A stretch of DNA of 18,493 nucleotides, from contig CAYNGH010000055.1 in assembly GCA_964396845.1 (NCBI GenBank), positions 1 to 18,493 of the forward strand, read 5' to 3'. The notes beneath the pieces were generated by a model, which saw only the letters and a list, made by a program, of their open reading frames with translations, was not told where the DNA came from and searched no databases. Below, piece after piece: positions 7,088-14,244 of this stretch. The position numbers were made by a program, and so were the translations under genes. This DNA comes from CAYNGH01 sp964396845 (lineage in GTDB: Bacteria; Vulcanimicrobiota; JAJTBE01; CAYNGH01). Position 1 is the first letter of the stretch. Each line of letters opens with the position of its first letter.

Positions 7088-8272
7088 ATGATTGATGAGA
7101 ATTTCCAATGTTATCCCCGTTTCTGTGTGTGGGAGCTTACCCTGGCATGCAATATGGAATGCCTTCACTGCGGTTCTTATGCCGGATGTCCCCGTCAGGA
7201 TGAGATGTCCACCGAAAGGGCCTTGAAGCTGGTGGATGAACTGGTGGAACTGGGCCTTGAAAGAATCACCCTTTCCGGGGGGGAACCCCTGATGAGGAAG
7301 GATTGGGATCAGATTGCCCGCAGGTTCATTGAAAAGAATGTCCAAGTGGGAATGATTTCCAACGGCTGGTTTGTCCGGGAGAATATCCGGAAGATGACAT
7401 CCCTGGGGAAATGGGATATTGTAGCTATGAGCCTCGATGGCCTTCGGATGACCCACGACGCATTCCGCCGGAAGATCGGCTCCTATGATCGGATCATATC
7501 TTCCTTCAAGGCCCTCAAGAGTGCGGGGTTCAAAACCGCCTGCATCACTTGTGTTTCTCATTACAACATTGGTGAGCTGGATCGGATTCATGACCTGTTA
7601 GTTTCCCTGGGGGTGGATGCCTGGCAGATACAACCCCTGTTTCTGGGAGGCAGAACCCGAGAAAACCAGGATATGCTTCTGGAAATAAAGGACATAATTA
7701 AAGTAAGCCGTTTCATTGCAAGAAAGAGAAAACAACAGCTGATAAACGTTTACCCCGCTGACGGAATCGGATATAACTCTCACTATTGCATCAGCAACCG
7801 TCCCGATGGCTGGCCCGGTTGTCAGGCAGGCCTTATGGTGGTAGGCATCGAGGCAAACGGCAACATCAAGGGATGCCTGTCCCTCAATCCCGAAGCCCGG
7901 AAAGACAACCCCTTTGTAGAGGGGAATCTGAAGGAAAAATCCCTCAGGGAAATCTGGACTGACCCGGAAGCCTTTGCATACAACCGTCGGTTTGATCCCG
8001 TAAAAGCACAAGGGTTCTGCGGATCCTGCATTCATGTTCCCCGTTGCCGTTGTGGATGCACCTCCGAGGCTTATTCCTCCACCGGGACAACCTATGACAA
8101 CCCTTATTGCATTTACCGGGAAATAATGGAAAATGGCGACCTGAAGCCGGAAACCCTGGTCCCTCTGGATGATGATTTCCAGAGAAGGCTGGAGGATTAT
8201 GGAGAGAAGCTCCAATCCCGACGGTTCCGGGGGATGACCGGGGCCATGGGCCGGGATCCCCGGCTGATATAG
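7088..8272 (+). CDS. Radical SAM/SPASM domain protein (putative peptide maturase)
   Basis: A 394-residue radical S-adenosylmethionine enzyme. The cluster motif is C21-x3-C25-x2-C28 (CNMECLHC), with SAM-binding GGEP at 64-67. The C-terminal half has a textbook SPASM cysteine set: C245-x12-G258-x4-C263, then C311-x2-C314-x5-C320-x3-C324, then C341, enough for two auxiliary 4Fe-4S clusters. SPASM enzymes typically modify ribosomal peptides, with a minority acting on proteins or small molecules. I chose ATG 7088 because CAGGAG (7077-7082) sits just upstream; the longer in-frame form from 6974 adds 38 residues with no family resemblance. It is divergent from the MYGVF-repeat gene and leads an operon with two lgt-like genes. 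Substrate assignment to the repeat protein is inference. Confidence 0.9.
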   Translation: MIDENFQCYPRFCVWELTLACNMECLHCGSYAGCPRQDEMSTERALKLVDELVELGLERITLSGGEPLMRKDWDQIARRFIEKNVQVGMISNGWFVRENIRKMTSLGKWDIVAMSLDGLRMTHDAFRRKIGSYDRIISSFKALKSAGFKTACITCVSHYNIGELDRIHDLLVSLGVDAWQIQPLFLGGRTRENQDMLLEIKDIIKVSRFIARKRKQQLINVYPADGIGYNSHYCISNRPDGWPGCQAGLMVVGIEANGNIKGCLSLNPEARKDNPFVEGNLKEKSLREIWTDPEAFAYNRRFDPVKAQGFCGSCIHVPRCRCGCTSEAYSSTGTTYDNPYCIYREIMENGDLKPETLVPLDDDFQRRLEDYGEKLQSRRFRGMTGAMGRDPRLI

Positions 8273-8288
8273 GCAGGAGGAAACAACC

Positions 8289-9146
8289 TTGCATCCGGTA
8301 TTATTTCAACTGGGCAACATAAAGATATACTCCTATGGAGTAATGATGATCCTGGGTTTTATCGGGGCTTTGTTCTTCATTCTCCGACATGCCCGAAGTG
8401 CTGGTCTTGACAGGGCACATGCCCTGGATCTGGCGGTTTATTCATTCATCTCGGGGATAATCGGGGCCAGGATATTTCATGTGCTGTTCAACCTTGAGCA
8501 TTTCACCAGCAGTATCGGCGAATTTTTCAATTTTCAGGGAGGGGGCCTTTCATGGCACGGAGGACTTGTAGGGGGGCTGGTTTTTATTTTCATATATTGC
8601 CGGTTTATGAACTTCAACCTTGGCCAGGCATATGATCTGATGTTTTTTCCCACCATCCTGGGCCTGGTTTTTGGCAGAATCGGCTGTTTCCTGAACGGTT
8701 GCTGTTACGGCAAGCCCAGCAGTCTTCCCTGGGCTGTGACTTTTCCCTACCATTCCAATCCCCGGCCGGTTCATCCCACCCAGTTGTATGAATTTTTCCT
8801 GGTTCTGGGCCTGTTTATTTTTCTGGAATGGTGGTGGAGCCGGAGAAAATTTGCCGGGGAGAACACTCTGCTGGTCTTTTCACTTTACTCAGTCATCAGG
8901 TTTGTGGTGGAATTTTTCCGGTTCAACACCCCGGATATGATGCACTTCGGACTTTCCCTGGCCCAGTGGGTCAGCATTGCCGGCTTTCTTGTCCTGCTGG
9001 GATATGTTCTTTACAGCCGTTCCCGGATTCCCGACGGTATCATGATAGGAGATGTCTGCCCGGCTTTGCCCGATGAAGGACTGGCCAGGGAATCCCTGTC
9101 CCCGGAGAAAATTCCCATTGCAAAAACCAGAGATTCCGGAAGGTAG
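8289..9146 (+). CDS. lgt: Prolipoprotein diacylglyceryl transferase, copy 1
   Basis: Transfers diacylglyceryl from phosphatidylglycerol to the lipobox cysteine of prolipoproteins at the cytoplasmic membrane. The 285-residue polytopic protein begins MHPVLFQLG, typical of Lgt, and keeps IYSYGVM (13-19), IIGARIFHVLF (57-67), SWHGGLVGG with the essential-type His90 (88-96), GRIGCFLNGCCYG (129-141, Arg130), VHPTQLYE (161-168) and IRFVVEFFR (203-211). The start is TTG 8289, 8 nt after a perfect AGGAGG (8275-8280). Residues 243-285 are a hydrophilic C-terminal tail beyond the usual Lgt end. It follows the SPASM gene by 16 bp, so they are probably cotranscribed. This copy looks fully functional. Confidence 0.93.
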   Translation: MHPVLFQLGNIKIYSYGVMMILGFIGALFFILRHARSAGLDRAHALDLAVYSFISGIIGARIFHVLFNLEHFTSSIGEFFNFQGGGLSWHGGLVGGLVFIFIYCRFMNFNLGQAYDLMFFPTILGLVFGRIGCFLNGCCYGKPSSLPWAVTFPYHSNPRPVHPTQLYEFFLVLGLFIFLEWWWSRRKFAGENTLLVFSLYSVIRFVVEFFRFNTPDMMHFGLSLAQWVSIAGFLVLLGYVLYSRSRIPDGIMIGDVCPALPDEGLARESLSPEKIPIAKTRDSGR

Positions 9147-9155
9147 GCCAGCGCC

Positions 9156-9941
9156 ATGATCCTGTTTCGAGTCGGCGGATTGACGATCCATGCCTACGGG
9201 GTTGCCATGACTCTGGCTTTCATCGGAACCCTGATATATTTCTACCATTACGGGGAAAAAGTCGGCTACACCCGTTACGAGGCAGTGGAAATCGGAGCCT
9301 TGTCATACTTTTTCAGCCTGTTCATGTCCCACATTGTGAATGTCCTGCTGAATTTCAAAAGCTACCGCCTGCACTGGCACAGGATTTTATACCTGTTCTC
9401 GGGACGATCCTGGCACGGCGACCTGATAGGTTTCATGTTGCTGGTGCTGATATATTCCCATATAAAAAAATATCCCCCGGGCCAGGGGATGGATCTGGTC
9501 TTTACCGGATCCATGCTGGCCCTGGCCATAGGCCGGATTGGATGCACCCTGTCTGGTTGCTGTTATGGTCTTTCAACGGATCTCCCCTGGGGAATAACCT
9601 ATCCTCCGGGGCATCCTTCCACCGGGCCGATACACCCGGTCCAGGTTTATGAACTGATCCTGGATCTGGCTTTGTTTGTCTTTCTTGTCCGCCGTTTTGA
9701 CCGCCGACGCTTTGCCGGGGAAAACACCCTGCTGATGTTTGCCTTATACTCGGCCATCCGCTTTACCGTGGAGTTTTTCCGGTTCAATCCTCCATCACAA
9801 ATTCATGGCCCCCTGACCACTGCCCAATGGGCCAGCATCGGAATTATCTCTGTGACAGTGCCGGCCCTGTTCATCCTGAGAAAAAAACTCCCGCCTCCCG
9901 GGACGAATAATCCTGAGGCGTCTTTGATAAAGAATGATTGA
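9156..9941 (+). CDS. Lgt paralog, copy 2
   Basis: A 261-residue Lgt homolog starting 10 nt after copy 1. It retains IHAYGVAMTL (11-20), SWHGDLIG (85-92, His87), GRIGC (126-130, Arg127), IHPVQVYE (159-166) and IRFTVEFFR (201-209). It differs at places conserved in copy 1: the GAR motif is MSH (57-59), the glycine after SWHG is Asp89, and FLNG is TLSG (131-134), replacing the conserved Asn. The membrane topology looks the same. It may be a duplicate adapted to another acceptor, or a less active one. ATG 9156 has GGAAGGTAGG upstream. A new promoter overlaps its stop codon, so the operon probably ends here. Confidence 0.85.
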   Translation: MILFRVGGLTIHAYGVAMTLAFIGTLIYFYHYGEKVGYTRYEAVEIGALSYFFSLFMSHIVNVLLNFKSYRLHWHRILYLFSGRSWHGDLIGFMLLVLIYSHIKKYPPGQGMDLVFTGSMLALAIGRIGCTLSGCCYGLSTDLPWGITYPPGHPSTGPIHPVQVYELILDLALFVFLVRRFDRRRFAGENTLLMFALYSAIRFTVEFFRFNPPSQIHGPLTTAQWASIGIISVTVPALFILRKKLPPPGTNNPEASLIKND

Positions 9942-9966
9942 ACCGGGAAGTAATTTGTGTTAAAAT
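9938..9966 (+). promoter_or_regulatory. Sigma70-type promoter of the receiver/radical SAM operon
   Basis: TTGAAC (9938-9943), a 17-nt spacer and TAAAAT (9961-9966) lie across the stop codon of the second lgt-like gene and about 36 nt before ATG 10002. A TATAAA at 9996-10001 directly abuts the start codon and is unlikely to be the -10 element used. Confidence 0.6.
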
Positions 9967-10001
9967 CTTGACAAATTGACAGGGAAAGCCGAGAACTATA
10001 A

Positions 10002-10307
10002 ATGAAACGAGTTTTATTCATCAACAGGGATCCGGCAGTCCAAAGCCGGGTTCGGGAGATTCTGGAGCGACGGGGTGACTACAGCCTGACCATATCGGCC
10101 ACGGTGGAAGATGCCCGGCTTCACCTGAAAAGCAACCAGGTTGATTTTGTCCTTTTTGATGTGGATGTGGCCATGAATGATGGGGTGAATCATTTTCTTT
10201 CCCTTAAGGAAGAATACCCCGACATACCCATTGTGGCCACCACACCGATACGCCATGGAGAAGCCGGTGGCAATGCAGTTTCCATGGAGGAGGTGATTGA
10301 CAGTTGA
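10002..10307 (+). CDS. Truncated receiver-like (REC) single-domain protein
   Basis: A 101-residue protein resembling the first two thirds of a CheY-type receiver. Visible are MKRVLFINRDPAVQSRVREIL (beta1-alpha1, with only one clear acid, Asp10, in the metal pocket), VDFVLFDVDVAMNDG (47-61) placing Asp53 at the phosphoacceptor site, and IPIVATTP (75-82) with Thr80/81 at the switch-threonine position. The chain stops where beta5, the conserved lysine and alpha5 should follow, so it is shorter than the usual ~120 residues and may not cycle as a normal receiver. Its stop codon overlaps the TTG start of the next gene by 4 nt, coupling the two. It may serve as a partner or regulator of that enzyme. 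Confidence 0.75.
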   Translation: MKRVLFINRDPAVQSRVREILERRGDYSLTISATVEDARLHLKSNQVDFVLFDVDVAMNDGVNHFLSLKEEYPDIPIVATTPIRHGEAGGNAVSMEEVIDS

Positions 10308-11686
10308 AGATTGCCTTCATCAGTCCCCGGGGTACTGAGCGAAACCAGCAGAACAATGTTCTATACGAAATTTACAAGGATCTGCTCCCGGTACTCTCCT
10401 TCATGATTGACGACATCGAATTCATCCCCAACCTGGGTCTTCTGCAGGTGGCGGCCATGGTCAGTCCTGAACATGATGTCCGTTATATTGACGAAGACTA
10501 TATTGATGTGAGGGATGCAGAACCCATCATTTTTGACGAGCCGTATGATCTGGTGGCTCTTTCCGCATGCAACAACCAGGCCCGGCGGGCTTACCAGATT
10601 GCAGATCGGTTCCGGAATCGGGGAGTGCCTGTAGTCATCGGCGGTTATCATCCCTCGGCCCTGCCGGAAGAGGCCAAAGCTCATGCCGATACTGTTTTCA
10701 TCGGCGAAGGGGAAGACATATTCCCCCAGTTTCTGGAAGATTTCAAGAAAGGCAAGGCCAGGCCTTTCTACCAGTCAAAGGGGAATGTGGATCTGACCGG
10801 GCTTCCTATTCCCCGCTACGATGCCATCGGGAACATCACCCGGTTTAATAAACTGCCGGTGTTTGCAACCCGGGGATGTCCTCACAACTGCGAATACTGC
10901 TCGGTGAAGATGATCTACGGCCCCGGTTACCGCAAGAAAAACATATCCCAGGTGGTGGCAGAGATAGAAGAACTCAAGCGCCTCTATCCCAGGCCCTTTC
11001 CTTTTATCACCTTTGGGGATGAAAATCTCCTGGTGGATCGGAAATGGTCAAAGGAACTGGTGCGGGCGTTGATTCCCCTGAACATCCGCTGGGAGTGCTA
11101 TGCTGATGTTTCCGTTGCCTGGGACGACGAACTGCTGGAGCTACTGCAGGAATCCAACTGTGTGGAGTTGCTCATCGGCTTTGAAACGGTGATTCCGGAA
11201 AACATGCGCATGGGGGATATGTTCAAGTATAATTATGTGGGACGCTATGCAGAAGCCATCGAAAGGATCCAGTCAAGGGGAGTGGGAGTGATGGGGCTTT
11301 TCATGTTTGGTTTTGATCATGACTTCCCTGATGTGTTCAAGAAAACTGCCCGGTTCATCCACGACACCAATCTTTTTGATGTGGATTTTGCGGTGCTGTG
11401 CCCCATTCCCGGCACAGAAACCTTTGATGCATTCCAGAGGCAGGGGCGGATAATAACCCGCAACTGGGATCGGTACACCTGGATTCATGTCAACTATCAG
11501 CCCATGAACATGTCAGCCCGACAGCTTCAGGAGGGCCTGCTTTATATGTTTCAGGAGTTCTCATCGGTGGATTTTCTGATGAAACGGAAGAAATATTTCA
11601 AGGGGATTTATCAGCGACTTTCACAGAAAAACACTGATTCAGACAACCTCCCGGCAGTTTCTGTCAGACGTTGTGTCGGTAGTTGA
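10304..11686 (+). CDS. B12-binding-type (class B) radical SAM protein
   Basis: A 460-residue enzyme with an N-terminal cobalamin-binding-like Rossmann domain (about 35-155: FIPNLGLLQVAAMV at 40-53, VIGGYHPSALPEEA at 111-124, FIGEGEDIFPQF at 132-143), a radical SAM barrel with C192-x3-C196-x2-C199 (RGCPHNCEYCS) and a C-terminal segment from about 360 (LCPIPGTETF at 365-374) resembling the DUF4070-type tail of related enzymes. Families of this build perform C-methylation or other rearrangements on lipids, hopanoids, tetrapyrroles and antibiotics. The substrate is unknown. The start is TTG 10304 with GGAGGAGGTG (10287-10296), overlapping the receiver-like gene by 4 nt. Cobalamin binding is inferred from the fold, not from a visible ligand motif. 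Confidence 0.88.
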   Translation: MKIAFISPRGTERNQQNNVLYEIYKDLLPVLSFMIDDIEFIPNLGLLQVAAMVSPEHDVRYIDEDYIDVRDAEPIIFDEPYDLVALSACNNQARRAYQIADRFRNRGVPVVIGGYHPSALPEEAKAHADTVFIGEGEDIFPQFLEDFKKGKARPFYQSKGNVDLTGLPIPRYDAIGNITRFNKLPVFATRGCPHNCEYCSVKMIYGPGYRKKNISQVVAEIEELKRLYPRPFPFITFGDENLLVDRKWSKELVRALIPLNIRWECYADVSVAWDDELLELLQESNCVELLIGFETVIPENMRMGDMFKYNYVGRYAEAIERIQSRGVGVMGLFMFGFDHDFPDVFKKTARFIHDTNLFDVDFAVLCPIPGTETFDAFQRQGRIITRNWDRYTWIHVNYQPMNMSARQLQEGLLYMFQEFSSVDFLMKRKKYFKGIYQRLSQKNTDSDNLPAVSVRRCVGS

Positions 11687-11693
11687 GGTAGCA

Positions 11694-12428
11694 ATGATTA
11701 GAGATTATCGTGGGATGGCAGTGTTTCTGTCGGTGCTCCTGTCACTGGGCATTTGGTCTGTGGTATCCGGGAATAAAACCCCCGAGAAGATTCAGCGTCC
11801 AAATCCCATCGACGGTTCTCAGCTGGCCCGGGGGATATTCCTGCTGGAGCTGACCCCCGGCCGTCAGATCACTCCCCGGCAGGGGGAATTGCTGATGCCC
11901 CCGGCAAAAATTGTTGCCCGCCGGGGCAGTATGGCAGGGGAGTTGAAACACAGGCTTGTCATGGCTCTGGACTCCTGTCAGAAGGAATACTTGAATCACC
12001 GCTGGCATCAGGTGGGCCGGGTGATGGAAGAATTACCCAGAAACAGTAATATCGCTGAAGCCGTAGCTGATGAGTTGCAGTCCTCACAGAGAGGATCATC
12101 CCGGCTTCACAATGCCGGCAAATCTCCCTGGTGGCCGGGACCGGATCCCGATTTGGAAGAGATCACTGCAGGAGTGATAGTGCTGGATCGCCATGAAAAA
12201 CTCGACCCGGTGACAAGGAAATATATCATCTCAATCCTGAGGGAATTCACCCGGGAAGGCGGAACAATCCCCGTGGATCATCGGGAGCTGGCCGAGTCCG
12301 CCATGGGGGTTCTCTCCAGGGATCAGTTAAATGTCATCGAAAAAGCCCAGCTGTCCGCGGGAGGAGATTTTCTGGCAGAATACGGCGAAGACCTGTTAAC
12401 ACTAATATCAGTCAGGGCATATGAATGA
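11694..12428 (+). CDS. Membrane-anchored protein of unknown function
   Basis: A 244-residue protein with one N-terminal hydrophobic segment (about 8-26, flanked by Arg3 and Arg6) and a hydrophilic remainder, so probably anchored in the cytoplasmic membrane with the bulk outside. Residues 42-75 contain GIFLLELTPGRQITPRQGELL, followed by a helical stretch (76-135) and a second helical part (170-244). I recognise no domain and no lipobox, so it is not an Lgt substrate. I chose ATG 11694, with GAGGTA (11685-11690) just upstream and 7 bp after the radical SAM stop; a GTG at 11673 is in frame but would overlap that gene. The position argues for a role in the same operon. Confidence 0.65.
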   Translation: MIRDYRGMAVFLSVLLSLGIWSVVSGNKTPEKIQRPNPIDGSQLARGIFLLELTPGRQITPRQGELLMPPAKIVARRGSMAGELKHRLVMALDSCQKEYLNHRWHQVGRVMEELPRNSNIAEAVADELQSSQRGSSRLHNAGKSPWWPGPDPDLEEITAGVIVLDRHEKLDPVTRKYIISILREFTREGGTIPVDHRELAESAMGVLSRDQLNVIEKAQLSAGGDFLAEYGEDLLTLISVRAYE

Positions 12429-12441
12429 AGAAGGGTGAATA

Positions 12442-14130
12442 ATGTCCATAAACCTTGTGGTCAACCGGAAAGAAATTGAGAGAAAGGCATCCCTGGGAGA
12501 TTTCTTCCAGGGAGATTTTTCCATGGGCTGGGTCAATACCATATCCCGTCAGGTGGGGCACTGCGCTGTTCATGATGCCGGTGAGGATCCCGGAGAAATA
12601 TTTGATGATGTTTCTGTGACGGTGATTTCCTCATCGGTGGTGAACCCATCGGAAAAGCTGAGGGAACAGGCCCAGGCCTTTGTCGCCACAGGCGGAGTTC
12701 TGGTGCTGGAGATGCCGGATCCCCTGTGGAGCCGAACCTTCCACCAGAAGATTACTGACGGCAGTGATAAAATACAGCTCTCCCGGGGATCCGAGGGTTT
12801 TGAGATATTCAGTTTCCGGATTCTTCCCTCTCCATATCCCGGCATTCTTTCCAAGATGCCTGTTTGCACAAGAACTCTGCCCGTGAGTTCGTCCCCTTCT
12901 TCCATGGAAGTGCTGGCGCGCCACAGGAAGAGTCCCGGAGTTCTTCAGTACAGATATCAGGAAGGCTGGGTCATCATTCTCCTGTTTGATATGGCCATGC
13001 AACTGTCATGCCTGCGTCAGGGAGTCCCCGGATACGGGGATTATTCCGTTTCTGAGATTCGAGGAAAAGTCCCCCTGGTGGTGGAGTCCGACGATCTGGT
13101 CATGGATGTGTCCCTGATGGACAACCTGCATCCCATGGCAGACATCCTGGAGAACTTTCTTTTTGCAGCCTTGGAGGATCTCACTTTCCTGCCCCGGCTC
13201 TGGTATTATCCCTACCGCTACGACGGAGTTTTCCTGATGTCCCACGACGAGGAGAAAAAAGGCATCGAAAGGTGCCGGTATATATTCCAGCTGGAAAAGC
13301 AGGAAGGGTTTGTTTCTACTTTTTTTGTGATTTCCACCGGGAATGTCAGCCAGCGGTGGCCCTCGGCCCAGGAGCAAAATGATGCGGGATTTGACATACA
13401 ATGGCACTGGGATCGTTTCCCCGCACCCTTTTCGGTTGCACCACCAAAAGAACAGCTTGATCAATGCCGGGGAATTCCCGGCGCCACAGCAGATGCCTGC
13501 CGGATTCATTTTCTAAACTGGGGATCCAGATACTATGAACCCTTTGACGAGATGGAAAAGCTGGGAATTGCCATGGATTCCACCCTGGGGCCTAACCGGG
13601 GCCGGGGCTATGTCTTCGCCACCGGCTGGCCCTTCCATCCCATAAGCCAGGCCGGGGAGCTTTATAATCTGCTGGAGATCCCCTTTGTAAGCCAGGAGGA
13701 CTGGAACGGCGCAGATATGGATTTTTTCAACCAGATCCTGGAATCCAGCCGGAGGGAGTATCATTCCACCATCTGCAGTATTATTCATCCCCACAAGGGC
13801 GCGTCCCACACCGGAAGTGTCCGGGATTTATGGCTGGGAAGCCTGACAAAAGCCAGAAAGGAAAACCACTGGGTTGCCACATTCCGGGAGTTGAAGGATT
13901 TTCACAAAAGACGATCCCATGTCCGGCTCACAGGTCTTGCCAACCGGGATCCTGATCAGGTCACTCTGATTGGCGGTTTTGACGGAATCAGCCTGAAACT
14001 GCCGGTATATCCTCTGGAGAAAACCGGCGCCACCGGCGAGCTGGAAGCAGGGCTTATTCCTGCTGACAGTGATTTCAGAGTGGTGATGGAAACAGGACGC
14101 AAATACCGGCTGGTGCCTTACAAACCATGA
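12442..14130 (+). CDS. NodB-like polysaccharide deacetylase-fold protein with N-terminal amidotransferase-like domain
   Basis: A 562-residue protein without signal peptide. Residues about 55-195 look like a class I glutamine-amidotransferase-like (ThuA/BPL-N type) fold, with VTVISSSVVNPSEKL (59-73), FVATGGVLVLEMP (80-92) and a late beta-strand WVIILLFDMAM (176-186). No catalytic cysteine triad is evident. Residues about 258-480 resemble the CE4/NodB barrel: YDGVFLMSHDEE (260-271, Asp269) at the position of motif 1, IQWHWDRF (319-326, His322) at motif 2, ACRIHFLNWG (352-361, Arg354) at motif 3 and CSIIHPHKG (445-453, His449) at motif 5. Only one of the usual two metal-binding histidines of motif 2 is apparent, so activity on a glycan is uncertain. 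A short beta-rich tail (495-562) follows. It ends the operon. Confidence 0.65.
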   Translation: MSINLVVNRKEIERKASLGDFFQGDFSMGWVNTISRQVGHCAVHDAGEDPGEIFDDVSVTVISSSVVNPSEKLREQAQAFVATGGVLVLEMPDPLWSRTFHQKITDGSDKIQLSRGSEGFEIFSFRILPSPYPGILSKMPVCTRTLPVSSSPSSMEVLARHRKSPGVLQYRYQEGWVIILLFDMAMQLSCLRQGVPGYGDYSVSEIRGKVPLVVESDDLVMDVSLMDNLHPMADILENFLFAALEDLTFLPRLWYYPYRYDGVFLMSHDEEKKGIERCRYIFQLEKQEGFVSTFFVISTGNVSQRWPSAQEQNDAGFDIQWHWDRFPAPFSVAPPKEQLDQCRGIPGATADACRIHFLNWGSRYYEPFDEMEKLGIAMDSTLGPNRGRGYVFATGWPFHPISQAGELYNLLEIPFVSQEDWNGADMDFFNQILESSRREYHSTICSIIHPHKGASHTGSVRDLWLGSLTKARKENHWVATFRELKDFHKRRSHVRLTGLANRDPDQVTLIGGFDGISLKLPVYPLEKTGATGELEAGLIPADSDFRVVMETGRKYRLVPYKP

Positions 14131-14244
14131 GAAAATTTTGGCTTTATTTCTGCCATAAGGTTCAGGAATAAGGTGCCAGGCTCTCTGCAGAGGAGATCCG
14201 GATAAATTCGAGAATAGCAAATAAAATCAAAAAATGAGGGGTCC

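Noticed and set aside
9968..10001. TTGACA ... TATAAA as promoter of the receiver-like gene
   Set aside because: Spacers are 23 or 15 nt and the -10 would abut the start codon; the TTGAAC-17-TAAAAT pair upstream fits better.
11694..12428. Membrane-anchored protein as a lipoprotein substrate of the nearby Lgt enzymes
   Set aside because: There is no cysteine after its hydrophobic segment, so no lipobox.
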